A DNA stretch of 64,000 nt from Halobellus sp. Atlit-31R (GTDB lineage Archaea > Halobacteriota > Halobacteria > Halobacteriales > Haloferacaceae): contig QPLR01000003.1 in the NCBI GenBank assembly GCA_003665935.1, positions 434,001 to 498,000 of the forward strand. The letters run 5' to 3'. Of this stretch, positions 43,789 through 51,932 are shown piece after piece (the stretch's first letter is position 1; every line of letters begins with the position of its first letter). Below the pieces are notes generated by a model. It saw only the letters and a list, made by a program, of their open reading frames with translations, had not been told where the DNA came from and did no database searches. The translations under genes and the position numbers were made by a program.

Positions 43789-44853
43789 CGTCGTGTCCCA
43801 GGTGTCCGGGACCTCGATGACGTAGCGGCCGTCTTCCTGCAGCGAGATGATGTACTCGGTCCGGTCGTACAGTTCCATCAGGTTGAGTTCGTACTCGCCG
43901 GGCGCGACGATGCGGATGCTCTCGAACTGCTGATTCAGCTCTTCGCGCAGCTCGTCGAGGTCAGGACGCTCGTCGCTCGACGGCTCGATGACGCGCCCCT
44001 CGGACGTGGTCGGCGGTTCGTCCGGATCCGGGGCAGGGTCGTCTGTTTCCCCGGCGGAGGCGACGGTCCCGGAGTCAGAGTCGTCTGGACCTGCAGCCGC
44101 GATCTCATCGGGTGAGACCACGTCGCTACGGGCGTTCGCCTGCGCGGTGTTCTCCTTCGGGGAGATGGTCGCGCGGGAGTCCGTACTAGTGGAGTCGCTG
44201 CTCGCTCTCGTCGCGTCGGGTTCGCCGCTCGCCGCGTCCGGAGCAGGTGACGTCGGGTCGGTGGAGTCGGCGTCGGGGTCCGGGCGGGACCGCTGCTGGT
44301 CGCGACGAGTCGGCCGATCCCGAGATGACGACTCGGCCCGATCCCGAGATGACGACTCGGTCCGCCCCGATCGATCCGACGAGTCGCCGTCACCACGTTG
44401 GTTCACCCACTGTCGGGACGGGTCCGGCCGGTCCCGCGTCGAATCCTGTGCGTGCTGCTTCCGGCCTGGTGTTGCGGTGTCTGCGTCCGAAGCGTTGCCC
44501 AGAACTCGGTCCGCGGCCTCACGCCAGGCGTTCGACCCGCCGGAGCTGTCGGTCGGAGACGGGTCAGGGGCATCGCTCCCGGTGGACGGTGAGGGGTCAG
44601 GGGCATCGTTTCTGGTGGACGGAGTGTCAGCGCGCGGGTGGGTGTCCGACGGTTCGGCTGTCGTTCCACTCGCTGCGTCGGGCTCTCGTGCCTCGGAGTT
44701 TCGATCCTCGACTGTGCGACTGTGCTCGTCTGTCTCTGTCGCGGACGAGGGACGGAACTGGAACTTGTTGCCGCCGCAGTTCGGACAGCCCGACAGCATC
44801 TCCTTCGACCCGTCAGCGAACACGCGTCCGCAGTTTGTGCATTCGTGAGGCAT
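43765..44853 (-). CDS. oapC: OapC/ArvC-family zinc-ribbon protein
   Basis: 362 residues. An N-terminal zinc ribbon (HECTNCGRVF and SGCPNCGGNKFQF) is followed by a Ser/Asp/Arg-rich disordered stretch of about 240 residues. A conserved C-terminal domain follows (ELREELNQQFESIRIVAPGEYELNLMELYDRTEYIISLQEDGRYVIEVPD). This layout, and the position beside a DUF2073 gene and an Era-like GTPase next to an origin, identify the origin-associated OapC. The same trio is named ArvA-B-C for a role in extracellular vesicle formation. The disordered region contains duplicated SSRDRAE blocks. Confidence 0.8.
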   Translation of the reverse strand: MPHECTNCGRVFADGSKEMLSGCPNCGGNKFQFRPSSATETDEHSRTVEDRNSEAREPDAASGTTAEPSDTHPRADTPSTRNDAPDPSPSTGSDAPDPSPTDSSGGSNAWREAADRVLGNASDADTATPGRKQHAQDSTRDRPDPSRQWVNQRGDGDSSDRSGRTESSSRDRAESSSRDRPTRRDQQRSRPDPDADSTDPTSPAPDAASGEPDATRASSDSTSTDSRATISPKENTAQANARSDVVSPDEIAAAGPDDSDSGTVASAGETDDPAPDPDEPPTTSEGRVIEPSSDERPDLDELREELNQQFESIRIVAPGEYELNLMELYDRTEYIISLQEDGRYVIEVPDTWDTTPDSSENS

Positions 44854-45029
44854 CTGTGGTTACTGTGGAGGGGTCCGTTTCGTGTGGAGCGGCGCGGGGA
44901 CGTGGCGTAGTGCGGGTTCGTCGGACTTCGGTCCGCGACGATGGGCGTGGCCGCGTCGCCGACGAGAGCGCCGCTGACGCCGTGTGGCGCCGACGTCCGC
45001 CCGCCGAACGGAAGCGCGGTGCGGCGTCA

Positions 45030-45428
45030 TCACTTCCGGGAGACGAGCGCGCTGATGAGGTTCTCGTCTTTGTGGAGCGTCTCGATCTGGTTCGCGGGGC
45101 CGATGACCGTGAGTTTCTTCGTCGACTCCTTGCCCATCAGGCGGTCCAGCAGCCCCTGACTGCTACTGCCCGAGTGCGGGTACGTCTCGATCTCGATTCC
45201 GTTGAACTCGTCAGGGCTGATTTCGGTCATCGTAACCTCGATGAGCTTCGACTCCTCGTCCGGAGAGAGTCCCTCTTCGAGGACGACGATGTTGCCGTCG
45301 CGGACGCCGTCGAGGATGAGTCTGATCTTCTCCATACTCGTGAGACCCTCCATACGGGCACCGCTGATGAGGTCGATCTGAACGCCGTCCGTGGACTCGC
45401 CTGGTGTGACTTCTGGCATCGTGGTCAC
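45030..45428 (-). CDS. oapB: OapB/ArvB-family protein (DUF2073)
   Basis: 132 residues from GTG (TTMPEVTPGESTDGVQIDLISGARMEGL). The DUF2073 core is visible: MEKIRLILDGVRDGNIVVLEEGLSPDEESKLIEVTMTEI, LLDRLMGKESTKKLTVIGPANQIETLHKDENLISALVSRK. The GTG overlaps the stop of the GTPase gene (GTGA), so the two are translationally coupled; an ATG three codons later is an alternative. It is expected to act with the GTPase. The gap of 176 bp to oapC shows nothing recognisable. Confidence 0.85.
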   Translation of the reverse strand: MTTMPEVTPGESTDGVQIDLISGARMEGLTSMEKIRLILDGVRDGNIVVLEEGLSPDEESKLIEVTMTEISPDEFNGIEIETYPHSGSSSQGLLDRLMGKESTKKLTVIGPANQIETLHKDENLISALVSRK

Positions 45429-46066
45429 CCGAAGTATTCCGCGATCTTCCCGTAGACTTCGTCCATATTGTTACCTTCGAGCGCCGAGAGCGGCACCGTC
45501 TCGTGCTGGGGGAACGCATTCGAGATGCGCTGGACGTTCGAGTCGTCGAGGTCGGTCTTGTTCGCGAAGATGAGGACGGGGAGATCCTGACTTTCGATGA
45601 TCCCGATGAGCATCGTGTTGACCTGCGTGAACGGGTCCTCGGTGCTGTCGAGCACGTAGATGACGCCGTCGACATCCTCGCGGAGCCAGTGCATCGCCTC
45701 GGCGACGCCCTCGGTCGCCTCGCGCGACCGCCGGACGGCGTCGTCTTTCTCCATATCGTGTTCGAGGAACTCCTTGTAGTCGACCTTCGTCGTGACGCCC
45801 GGCGTGTCGACGATGTCGATGCTGACGGTCTTGCCGTCGCGTTCGATCTCGACGTTTTCCTTTCTCCGTGCGCGTCGCGTCTCGTGCGGGATATGACTCT
45901 CGGGGCCGACGGCGTCACCGGTCCAATCACGTGCGATGCGGTTTGCGAGGGTCGTTTTTCCGGCGTTCGGCGGTCCGTAGATACCGATCCGTTTCGGCTC
46001 GGCGTCCGAGAACATCCGGTCGACGACCCGTGAGATGCTGTCTCTGAGGTCTGTGAACAGTCCCAT
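45425..46066 (-). CDS. oapA: Era-like small GTPase (OapA/ArvA)
   Basis: 213 residues from MGLFTDLRDSISRVVDRMF. G1 GPPNAGKTT, G3 DTPGVTTK, G4 NKTDLDD, G5 SALEGNN. A conserved acidic-basic stretch HIPHETRRARRKENVEIERDGK lies between G1 and G3. It is the first gene of the oapA-oapB pair, transcribed away from the origin. In related haloarchaea the GTPase is needed for vesicle formation; an origin-linked role was also proposed from its position. The longer upstream frame is not supported. Confidence 0.85.
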   Translation of the reverse strand: MGLFTDLRDSISRVVDRMFSDAEPKRIGIYGPPNAGKTTLANRIARDWTGDAVGPESHIPHETRRARRKENVEIERDGKTVSIDIVDTPGVTTKVDYKEFLEHDMEKDDAVRRSREATEGVAEAMHWLREDVDGVIYVLDSTEDPFTQVNTMLIGIIESQDLPVLIFANKTDLDDSNVQRISNAFPQHETVPLSALEGNNMDEVYGKIAEYFG

Positions 46067-46351
46067 CCTGGCCTCCCGCGCCTCCCGATCGGTTTCGTGG
46101 AGGGGCGTATGCAGGTACCACATTCGCGGGCTCACTTAAACACTGCGTCAGACGCATCGTTCGACTGGGATGAGAACGGGTTCTAGCGGTCTGACACACC
46201 ACTTTACAGGTGGTCGAGGCGAACGGCCGGGTCTTGATGCGCACGACGGTCCGAGCAGGACAGCAGTCTGCTTCTCCTCCGGCGGTGTCGATGATGGTGG
46301 GTCGGGGTGATCTGAAATTCGTAGGGGAGTCGAGACTGGGGTCGAACCCCT

Positions 46352-46379
46352 CCCCCACCCCTTCGTTTCAACTGGAGAC
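46352..46379 (-). other. Origin recognition box, left (G tract pointing left)
   Basis: Read on the minus strand: TCTCCAGTTGAAACGAAG followed by GGGTGGGGG. It has both halves of the archaeal ORB: the imperfect dyad TCCAGTTGAAAC and the G string. It faces away from the AT-rich tract. Confidence 0.85.
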
Positions 46380-46424
46380 GGTCGCAGGAGGATCCGGTGG
46401 AACGCGTGCTACAGTTAGAACGCA

Positions 46425-46475
46425 CAACAAGTAATAAAATTAAGTATAAATTTACTCTAAATTAATTACTTGTCT
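46425..46475. other. AT-rich duplex-unwinding-like tract
   Basis: About 50 bp almost without G or C (for example AATAAAATTAAGTATAAATT), exceptional in this GC-rich window, and centred between the two origin boxes. Confidence 0.8.
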
Positions 46476-46562
46476 GCAGTACGGGTGTGGTTGAAGAACT
46501 GGTTACTAAAAACTACCGCTTATCTAGAGCCCCCTCTGATACCCACCCCCACCGTTTCACGG

Positions 46563-46590
46563 GTTCCACCTGAAACGAAGGGGTGGGGGG
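46563..46590 (+). other. Origin recognition box, right (G tract pointing right)
   Basis: TTCCACCTGAAACGAAG followed by GGGTGGGGGG, in opposite orientation to the left box. Immediately before it (46541-46560) a C-rich stretch ending CCGTTTCACGGG is a second, imperfect half-box in the other direction, making the area partly palindromic. Confidence 0.85.
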
Positions 46591-46645
46591 CATACGAGAG
46601 GTCGAGCACGATAGAGGACGGGCGTCATCGAGAGCTGACGGGACT

Positions 46646-46663
46646 GCCGACCGTCCGGTCGGC
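46646..46663. other. Perfect 18-bp palindrome in the origin region
   Basis: GCCGACCG and CGGTCGGC arms flank TC. It can form a tight hairpin or bind a dimeric protein. Function unknown; it lies between the right origin box and orc1. Confidence 0.6.
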
Positions 46664-46677
46664 TTACTTGATGCGGA

Positions 46678-46713
46678 GGATCTCTGTCGGCACAGGGGAT
46701 CTCTGTCGGCACA
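46678..46713. repeat. 17-bp direct repeat in the origin region
   Basis: GGATCTCTGTCGGCACA occurs at 46678-46694 and 46697-46713, a 19-bp period. It may be an additional short initiator-type repeat or a slippage product. Confidence 0.8.
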
Positions 46714-46815
46714 CAGTGTACCGCACACGCCCGTTATATCATTTCTAGCACATTTCATACCTACCCACGAGTAACGCTAGGGCGGACAGCCATCACCGAA
46801 GACAGTGATCCAACG

Positions 46816-46950
46816 ATGGGTCGAAGTAAGAAACAAAAAGGCGAAATCCCGGCTTTCGAGGCATCGACAACTGGAATACGCGTATCTCACTGCGACGCAC
46901 CACGGCGTCACGAAGACTCAGGCGGGTCGAAAGAGGCAAGCTTTTTGTAG
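46816..46950 (+). CDS. Possible 44-residue peptide in the origin region
   Basis: ATG-to-TAG frame beginning MGRSKKQKGEIPAFEAST, a basic start unlike the acidic proteome, ending GGSKEASFL. The first 17 residues look protein-like (basic patch then ordinary composition). No clear promoter or homologue is recognised, so this may be chance. Confidence 0.25.
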   Translation: MGRSKKQKGEIPAFEASTTGIRVSHCDAPRRHEDSGGSKEASFL

Positions 46951-47060
46951 CACGTGTTCCTCTGGTTCGTCTGCATCAACTGGACACATCGCTGAGAGCG
47001 GATCTTCGTAATCCCGTTTACTCTCGGCGCAACCTCCGGTCTACCGACGGTGGGTGCGTT

Positions 47061-47086
47061 GTTTCCAGTCGAAATAGGGGGGTTTC
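47061..47086 (+). other. ORB-like element at the orc1 start
   Basis: GTTTCCAGTCGAAATAGGGG continues with GGTTTC and ends four bases before the orc1 ATG. It keeps TTCCAGTCGAAA and the G tract but has ATA where the origin boxes have ACGAA. It is placed where Orc1 binding would cover its own transcription or translation start. Confidence 0.55.
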
Positions 47087-47090
47087 AACG

Positions 47091-48854
47091 ATGGACGAGG
47101 ACACGCAATCCGGCGACGAGGACGACTCGGAAGACCGTACCGATAGCACAGGGAGTCGCACGACTACCGAGGACTCCCGTCCAGACGGGGCGGAATCGAA
47201 CCCCTCAGAGCGGGGTCACACCGATGCTTCCAGTGCGGAGACCGACGCGGCCGACAGCACCGGCTGGTCTCAGCGAGAATCGTCCGCGGCCTCCGACACG
47301 GGACAGGACGACGACACCAGCTCTGAGCCCCGCGAGCCAGTCACCGCAGACGACATCGACATCGAAGAGAGCATCGGGCCGAGCGACGGGAGCTCTATCG
47401 GCACCGGCGATTCCTCGGGTAGCTCGACTGACGTGAGCCTCGACGAGGTCGTTCTCGACGACGACGGCGACAGTCAGGGACTCTTCGACGACCTGCTCTC
47501 GGGAGAGCCGATCTTCGAGAACAAGGAAGTCCTCCGCCCGTCCTACACGCCTCACGAACTCCCCCACCGGACCGAGCAGATCAACCAGATGGCGACCATC
47601 CTCGTGTCGGCGCTCCGGGGCGAGACGCCGTCGAACATCCTCATCTACGGGAAGACCGGCACCGGCAAGACCGCCAGCGCGAAGTTCGTCAGCCAGGAAC
47701 TCGAGTCGACGTCGAAGAAGTACGACGTGCCCTGTGAGGTCGAGTACATCAACTGCGAGGTGACCGACACGCAGTATCGCGTCCTCGCCCAGCTCGCCAA
47801 CAAGTTCATCGAGAAGAACCGGGAGATCATCGAAACGGAGCTCGAGGACCTAAAGCAACTGCGCTCGCGTGCGATCGACGACACGATCGCGCTTGCGGAC
47901 ACGCGGTTCGACACCGTCGAGGCGGTCACAGAACGCATCGACCGGCTCGAATCCGATCACGACGAGATGGAGCCCGTTCCGATGACCGGCTGGCCAACCG
48001 ACCGCGTGTACTCGACGTTCTTCGACGCCGTCGACTACGAGGAGCGCGTCGTCGTGATAATGCTCGACGAGATCGACAAGCTCGTCGAGAAGTCCGGCGA
48101 CGACACGCTCTACAATCTCTCCCGGATGAACTCCGAACTCGACAACTCCCGGATCTCCATTATGGGGATCTCGAACGACCTGAAGTTCACCGACTTCCTC
48201 GATCCGCGCGTCAAATCCAGCCTCGGCGAGGAGGAGATCGTCTTCCCGCCGTACGACGCGAATCAGCTCCGCGACATCCTCCAGCACCGCGCGAACGTCG
48301 CGTTCAAAGACGACGCGCTCACCGACGACGTCATTCCGCTGTGTGCCGCGTTCGCCGCGCAAGAGCACGGTGACGCCCGGCGCGCGCTGGATCTGCTCCG
48401 GACGGCCGGCGAGCTCGCGGAACGTGGCCAAGCCGACACCGTCGAGGAGGCGCACGTCCGGCAGGCGCAGGACAAGATCGAACTGGACCGCGTCGTCGAG
48501 GTCGTCCGAACCCTCCCCACCCAGTCGAAGATCGTCCTCTTCGCGACGATCCTCCTGGAGAAGAACGGCGTCCACAACGTCAACACGGGCGAGGTGTTCA
48601 ACATCTACAAGCGCCTCTGTGAGGAGATCGACGCCGACGTCCTCACCCAGCGCCGCGTCACCGACCTCATCTCGGAGCTCGATATGCTCGGGATCGTCAA
48701 CGCCGTCGTGGTCTCGAAGGGCCGCTACGGCCGCACAAAGGAGATCTCGCTGTCGGTGCCGATCGACGAGACCGAAGCAGTTCTGCTGTCAGACTCCCGG
48801 CTCGGTGACATCGAGAACGCCCAGCCGTTCGTGCAGGCTCGCTTCGACAACTGA
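47091..48854 (+). CDS. orc1: Orc1/Cdc6-type replication initiator
   Basis: 587 residues. A disordered acidic N terminus of about 150 residues precedes the AAA+ domain, longer than in most Orc1/Cdc6. Walker A is YGKTGTGKTA (about 186-195), Walker B VVIMLDEIDKL (about 320-330), with sensor-region ISIMGISNDLKFTD and PPYDANQLRDILQHRA. The C-terminal winged helix (TQRRVTDLISELDMLGIVNAVVVSKGRYGRTKEI) binds ORB DNA. The adjacent origin is expected to be its target. The ATG directly follows an ORB-like element, suggesting autoregulation. Confidence 0.95.
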   Translation: MDEDTQSGDEDDSEDRTDSTGSRTTTEDSRPDGAESNPSERGHTDASSAETDAADSTGWSQRESSAASDTGQDDDTSSEPREPVTADDIDIEESIGPSDGSSIGTGDSSGSSTDVSLDEVVLDDDGDSQGLFDDLLSGEPIFENKEVLRPSYTPHELPHRTEQINQMATILVSALRGETPSNILIYGKTGTGKTASAKFVSQELESTSKKYDVPCEVEYINCEVTDTQYRVLAQLANKFIEKNREIIETELEDLKQLRSRAIDDTIALADTRFDTVEAVTERIDRLESDHDEMEPVPMTGWPTDRVYSTFFDAVDYEERVVVIMLDEIDKLVEKSGDDTLYNLSRMNSELDNSRISIMGISNDLKFTDFLDPRVKSSLGEEEIVFPPYDANQLRDILQHRANVAFKDDALTDDVIPLCAAFAAQEHGDARRALDLLRTAGELAERGQADTVEEAHVRQAQDKIELDRVVEVVRTLPTQSKIVLFATILLEKNGVHNVNTGEVFNIYKRLCEEIDADVLTQRRVTDLISELDMLGIVNAVVVSKGRYGRTKEISLSVPIDETEAVLLSDSRLGDIENAQPFVQARFDN

Positions 48855-48931
48855 GGCGCTCGACGGTCGGTGGCTGAGGCGCTCGTCGCTCGACCGAACC
48901 ACCATCCACCACGCTCGTCGCTCGACCGAAC
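48851..48931. repeat. Short duplications at and after the orc1 stop
   Basis: CTGAGGCGCTCG occurs at 48851-48862 (containing the orc1 stop TGA) and again at 48874-48885. GCTCGTCGCTCGACCGAAC occurs at 48881-48899 and 48913-48931. Both are short direct repeats in the gap between orc1 and the next gene. Confidence 0.8.
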
Positions 48932-49004
48932 TCGCCACACGCCGCACTCGATTCCGTCCGTCGAACGCTACAGTAATACCGCTGGCGACGCATCTTTGGG
49001 ACGG

Positions 49005-49508
49005 ATGTTCGACGAGATTATGGAGAAGTTCGAGGGGAGCCCGAGCCAGCAGGCGGTCATCCGCCTCCTCCTCGAACGGGGCTTCTCGGTCAACGACGAC
49101 GGGCGCGTCGTCTCCGGCGGCATCGAGATCCCGAACACGGGGATCGCACGCGAGATCGACGTCGACCGCCGGGTCGTCGACTCCACGACGACGGCGATCC
49201 TCGACGACGAAGAGCTCAGGCGGATCTTCCAGAACATCTCGTCGATCCCGAGCCTGATGGATCTCGCCCCCGTCCTCGACCTCTCGGTGCTGACGATCGA
49301 GCCCAACGACGCCGAGCAGTCCGGGATCGTCGCGGAGGTCACGTCTCGGCTCGCGGCCTGCGACATCTCGATCCGACAGACGATCAGCGAAGACCCCGAG
49401 TTCACCGACGAACCGAAACTCTACATCGTCACCGACGAACCGATCCCCGGCGACCTGCTGAACGAACTCTCTGGTCTCGAATTCGTCCGCCGCATCAGCA
49501 TCGCTTGA
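49005..49508 (+). CDS. ACT-domain regulator-like protein
   Basis: 167 residues from MFDEIMEKFEGSPSQQAVIRLLLERGFSV. An N-terminal DNA-binding-like helix-turn-helix (QQAVIRLLLERGFSVNDDGRVVSGGIEIPNTGIAREIDVDRRVV) is followed by a C-terminal ACT domain (DLSVLTIEPNDAEQSGIVAEVTSRLAACDISIRQTI). It matches the archaeal COG2150 type, predicted regulators of amino-acid metabolism. The start is the Met at the family boundary; 45 upstream codons read repetitive DNA. Target genes unknown. Confidence 0.82.
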   Translation: MFDEIMEKFEGSPSQQAVIRLLLERGFSVNDDGRVVSGGIEIPNTGIAREIDVDRRVVDSTTTAILDDEELRRIFQNISSIPSLMDLAPVLDLSVLTIEPNDAEQSGIVAEVTSRLAACDISIRQTISEDPEFTDEPKLYIVTDEPIPGDLLNELSGLEFVRRISIA

Positions 49509-49603
49509 TTTCGGCCGGCGGTTCGTCTCGTTCTCCCGTCTCCCTCGGCCGACACCGCCACCGACGCGAATTCTTTTGAACGCTGCCGACCCTAGCCGGT
49601 GCT

Positions 49604-50287
49604 GTGACCGATGCTACCGGCGGCGACGCCGACGCCTCCGACTCCACCGACGCCTTCCGCACCGTCGCCGAACCAGGTGAGAGCCGGTTCGAGGTGAAGG
49701 GCTCCGAGTTCATCGGCTACGTCGCTCCCGCAAATACCGTCGCGGAAGCGGAGTCGTTCGTCGCGCAGATCCGCGAGCGACACCCGGACGCGACGCACAA
49801 CGTCCCCGCGTACCGCGTCCCGGCGGCCGGCGAGAGAGGAGGCGGAAGCGACGATCCCCCGCGCGGCACTGCGACGATGCTCCGCGAGTACCAGTCCGAC
49901 GACGGTGAGCCCAGCGGCTCCTCCGGCAAGCCCGCGCTCAACGTCTTGATCCAGCGCGAGATCCGGAACGTCGCCGCGGTCGTCACCCGCTACTACGGCG
50001 GGACGAACCTCGGCGTCGGCGGACTCGCACGCGCGTACTCGCGGGCGGTGAAAGACGCGGTCGACGACGCAGGCGTCGTCGAGACGGTGCCGCACGAGCG
50101 CTTCGCCGTCACCGTCGCGTACGACGACTCGGGGACAGTCCGTGGTCTTCTCGAAAGTGCGGGCGCGGAGTTCGACGCAGCCTACGACGCCGACGTGTCG
50201 TTCGAGGTTCGGGCGTCCATCGACGAGGCCGCGGACATTCGGGATCGTATCCGCAGCGCGACCAGCGGTCGGGCCGAGATCGAGTAG
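49604..50287 (+). CDS. IMPACT/YigZ family protein
   Basis: 227 residues from GTG. The N-terminal YigZ domain has VKGSEFIGYVAPANTVAEAESFVAQIRERHPDATHNVPAYRV, DDGEPSGSSGKPALNVL and VAAVVTRYYGGTNLGVGGLARAYSRAVKDAV. The C-terminal part (FAVTVAYDDSGTVRGLLESAGAEF) is the EF-G-fold-like domain. Bacterial members affect translation or cell physiology; archaeal function is unknown. Confidence 0.9.
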   Translation: MTDATGGDADASDSTDAFRTVAEPGESRFEVKGSEFIGYVAPANTVAEAESFVAQIRERHPDATHNVPAYRVPAAGERGGGSDDPPRGTATMLREYQSDDGEPSGSSGKPALNVLIQREIRNVAAVVTRYYGGTNLGVGGLARAYSRAVKDAVDDAGVVETVPHERFAVTVAYDDSGTVRGLLESAGAEFDAAYDADVSFEVRASIDEAADIRDRIRSATSGRAEIE

Positions 50288-50637
50288 GCGCTCGCGTCGC
50301 ACACCGTCGCATCCGGGTTGCGGCCGGAGCCTCGCGGTCGTTCGGTCCCGGCCACCGCCGTACACGGCACGTAACCGCTCGTCGTGGGTATTTGTCTCAT
50401 ATGTGCGCTCCGGAGCAGTTCGGGGGCCGGTTTCACGACGGTCGAGTTGGGCCACAAACCGACAGACAGCGCCGACACTCGAGACGAAATAGGGGGGTTC
50501 GACCGACGGCAGTAGACCGACGACTTCGCTTGCCCAACGTCGCCCACGTCGATGCAGCAACCGTCCCCGGTCGCGTCACTCAAATGTTGCTTTGTGTTTC
50601 CCCTTGAATATTTGTCATTGGCTCCTGAAGCCGCGGT
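50288..50637. other. 350-bp intergenic gap with one ORB-like element
   Basis: No convincing coding sequence. A TTGAATATTTGTC stretch (50604-50616) is a possible promoter for the next gene. An ORB-like site is present at 50477-50499. Nothing else recognised. Confidence 0.5.
50477..50499 (+). other. Weak ORB-like element
   Basis: ACTCGAGACGAAATAGGGG continues with GGTT. It shares the 14-base GAAATAGGGGGGTT with the element before orc1 but has a degenerate left half. Confidence 0.35.
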
Positions 50638-51489
50638 ATGGTCGACGTCGACTCCGAAACGCTGTTCAACGGCGCAGCGGCCGCACTCACGACGCTCGCG
50701 GTACTGTTTTTCCTCTTCAACGTCGAGTTCGGCTACTCGCCGGCCTCGAAAGTCGCCATCGTGCTGTCGTTTCTCGCTCTCGTCGTCGCCGTCTCCCAGC
50801 GGACCGACGACGCCCAGTTGACGCTGTTCGGATACGGCGTCGTCGTCGTCTCCGTCGTCGGACTCTTCTTCGAGGTCGTGAACACGTTCGAGATCGGGGA
50901 CGAACTCACGGTCTTCGGACTGCTAGCCTTCGCCGGCGTCCTGTTCGCCCTCCGTACGCGTTTCGACGAGCGGAACCACCTGCTGACCGGTTCGCAAGCG
51001 ACGCGGCTCCTCGGCATCGTCACGGTCCTGACCGTCGTCGTCCTCGGCGTCGACGTCGCGACCGGCGGACTCGCCTACGAACTCCGAGTCGAACCCCAGA
51101 TCGAGGTCGCCGAGTCGACTCACGGGGAACTCCGTGTCGGCTCGCTCGCCGTCACGAACCCGACACCGCTTCCCGAACGCGTCGAGACGCCGGCCTACGC
51201 GGCCTGTGCGGCGGGCGACTGGAGCGACTATCGACTCCCGTCCGACCCGGGTCGCGAACGGCAGCGCTCACCGCGCGTGGACCTGCACGTCGAGCACGGC
51301 TACAACGACCACGTGGCGAGTTTCGGCTCGCGGACGTATCCGGTGCGGCTGTACCTCGATGCGGCGAACGCGACGGGGGAGACGTTCCGGATCGAACGGA
51401 CGTCGTCGTGTCCGGACGACGAGTCGGGGACGCCCTTCGTCGCGATCTACGAGCGCGCGAGCGACGAGCGACGTGCGTATCCTGCTTAA
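50638..51489 (+). CDS. Membrane protein with extracellular domain, unknown function
   Basis: 283 residues. Four to five hydrophobic helices fill the first 150 residues (AAAALTTLAVLFFLFNV, VAIVLSFLALVVAVS, LTLFGYGVVVVSVVGLFF, FGLLAFAGVLFAL, LLGIVTVLTVVVLGVDVATGG). A C-terminal domain of about 130 residues follows (AYELRVEPQIEVAESTHGELRVGSLAVTNPTPLPERVETPAYAAC), probably outside the cell, with two or three cysteines and a beta-rich pattern. No family recognised by eye. Confidence 0.65.
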   Translation: MVDVDSETLFNGAAAALTTLAVLFFLFNVEFGYSPASKVAIVLSFLALVVAVSQRTDDAQLTLFGYGVVVVSVVGLFFEVVNTFEIGDELTVFGLLAFAGVLFALRTRFDERNHLLTGSQATRLLGIVTVLTVVVLGVDVATGGLAYELRVEPQIEVAESTHGELRVGSLAVTNPTPLPERVETPAYAACAAGDWSDYRLPSDPGRERQRSPRVDLHVEHGYNDHVASFGSRTYPVRLYLDAANATGETFRIERTSSCPDDESGTPFVAIYERASDERRAYPA

Positions 51490-51533
51490 CCGACCGGAAT
51501 ACGCGAGCGACGAGCGGCGTCTGTCTCCGGTCT

Positions 51534-51585
51534 ACAGATAAGCAAGGCGAGTGCCTCGGGGCTTGACCCCGAGGCAGTTCACGCG
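51534..51585. mobile_element. Hairpin element resembling an IS1341/TnpB-type end (relict A)
   Basis: A perfect 10-bp stem, TGCCTCGGGG / CCCCGAGGCA around CTTGA (51552-51576), lies inside a 52-base segment that aligns without gaps to a second copy at 53263-53314. The pattern AGGCGAGTGCCTCGGGGCTT is like the palindromic right ends of haloarchaeal IS1341-type elements as I recall them. No transposase or tnpB gene is present. It could alternatively be a terminator hairpin. Confidence 0.4.
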
Positions 51586-51608
51586 ACCGATTGCTCGCCC
51601 CGTTCTGC

Positions 51609-51821
51609 TCAATCGACGATGATGTCCGCGTCGGTGTCGTGCGTCGACTCCCGCGACTGCGGCTGCATCTGAGTTCGGTAGCGCTCGATCCAGTCGGCGA
51701 AACAACCGGGACAGAGGCGTTGGCTGTCGACTTCCGAGCGGTCGACGTTCAGTTGAACCGTCCGCGCGAGCGGTTCTTCGATCGGATCGCCGCAGGCGTC
51801 ACAGGGCTCGCTTCCGGTCAT
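51609..51821 (-). CDS. Small zinc-finger protein, unknown function
   Basis: 70 residues. Two CxxC pairs (PCDACGDPIEEP and RLCPGCFADWIERY) predict one zinc site. The rest is polar with an acidic tail (DTDADIIVD). Conserved small zinc fingers of this kind are common in haloarchaea with unknown roles. Convergent with the membrane-protein gene to its left; the upp gene is co-directional, 111 bp upstream. Confidence 0.65.
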   Translation of the reverse strand: MTGSEPCDACGDPIEEPLARTVQLNVDRSEVDSQRLCPGCFADWIERYRTQMQPQSRESTHDTDADIIVD

Positions 51822-51932
51822 ACGTGCCCCTGTGCAATCCGTGGGTAAAGATGTTGACCCCGCCGTCGACGCCGTTCTCCTCGGACCTCGCTCCGGCGCT
51901 CTCTTCTGATCTCGTTCTCACGCTGCGCCGTC

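Larger units (their letters stand above)
46067..47090. other. Chromosomal replication origin region (oriC) next to orc1/cdc6
   Basis: About 1 kb of non-coding DNA between divergent oapA and orc1. It holds two outward-facing origin recognition boxes (46352-46379 and 46563-46590) around an AT-rich tract (46425-46475). A third ORB-like element lies just before the orc1 start. There is also a perfect 18-bp palindrome (46646-46663) and a direct repeat (46678-46713). This is the standard haloarchaeal orc1-linked origin layout. Part of the right end may also encode a 44-residue peptide. Confidence 0.88.

Noticed and set aside
46321-46380. Apparent tRNA T-arm (GGGGTCGAACCCC)
   Set aside because: No acceptor or anticodon arms can be built around it; the segment is explained by the left origin recognition box and flanking C-rich sequence.
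46805-47011. 68-codon frame in the origin region starting MIQRWVEVRN
   Set aside because: Overlaps the better 44-codon candidate in another frame, Ser/Arg-rich, no promoter; origin DNA explains the segment.
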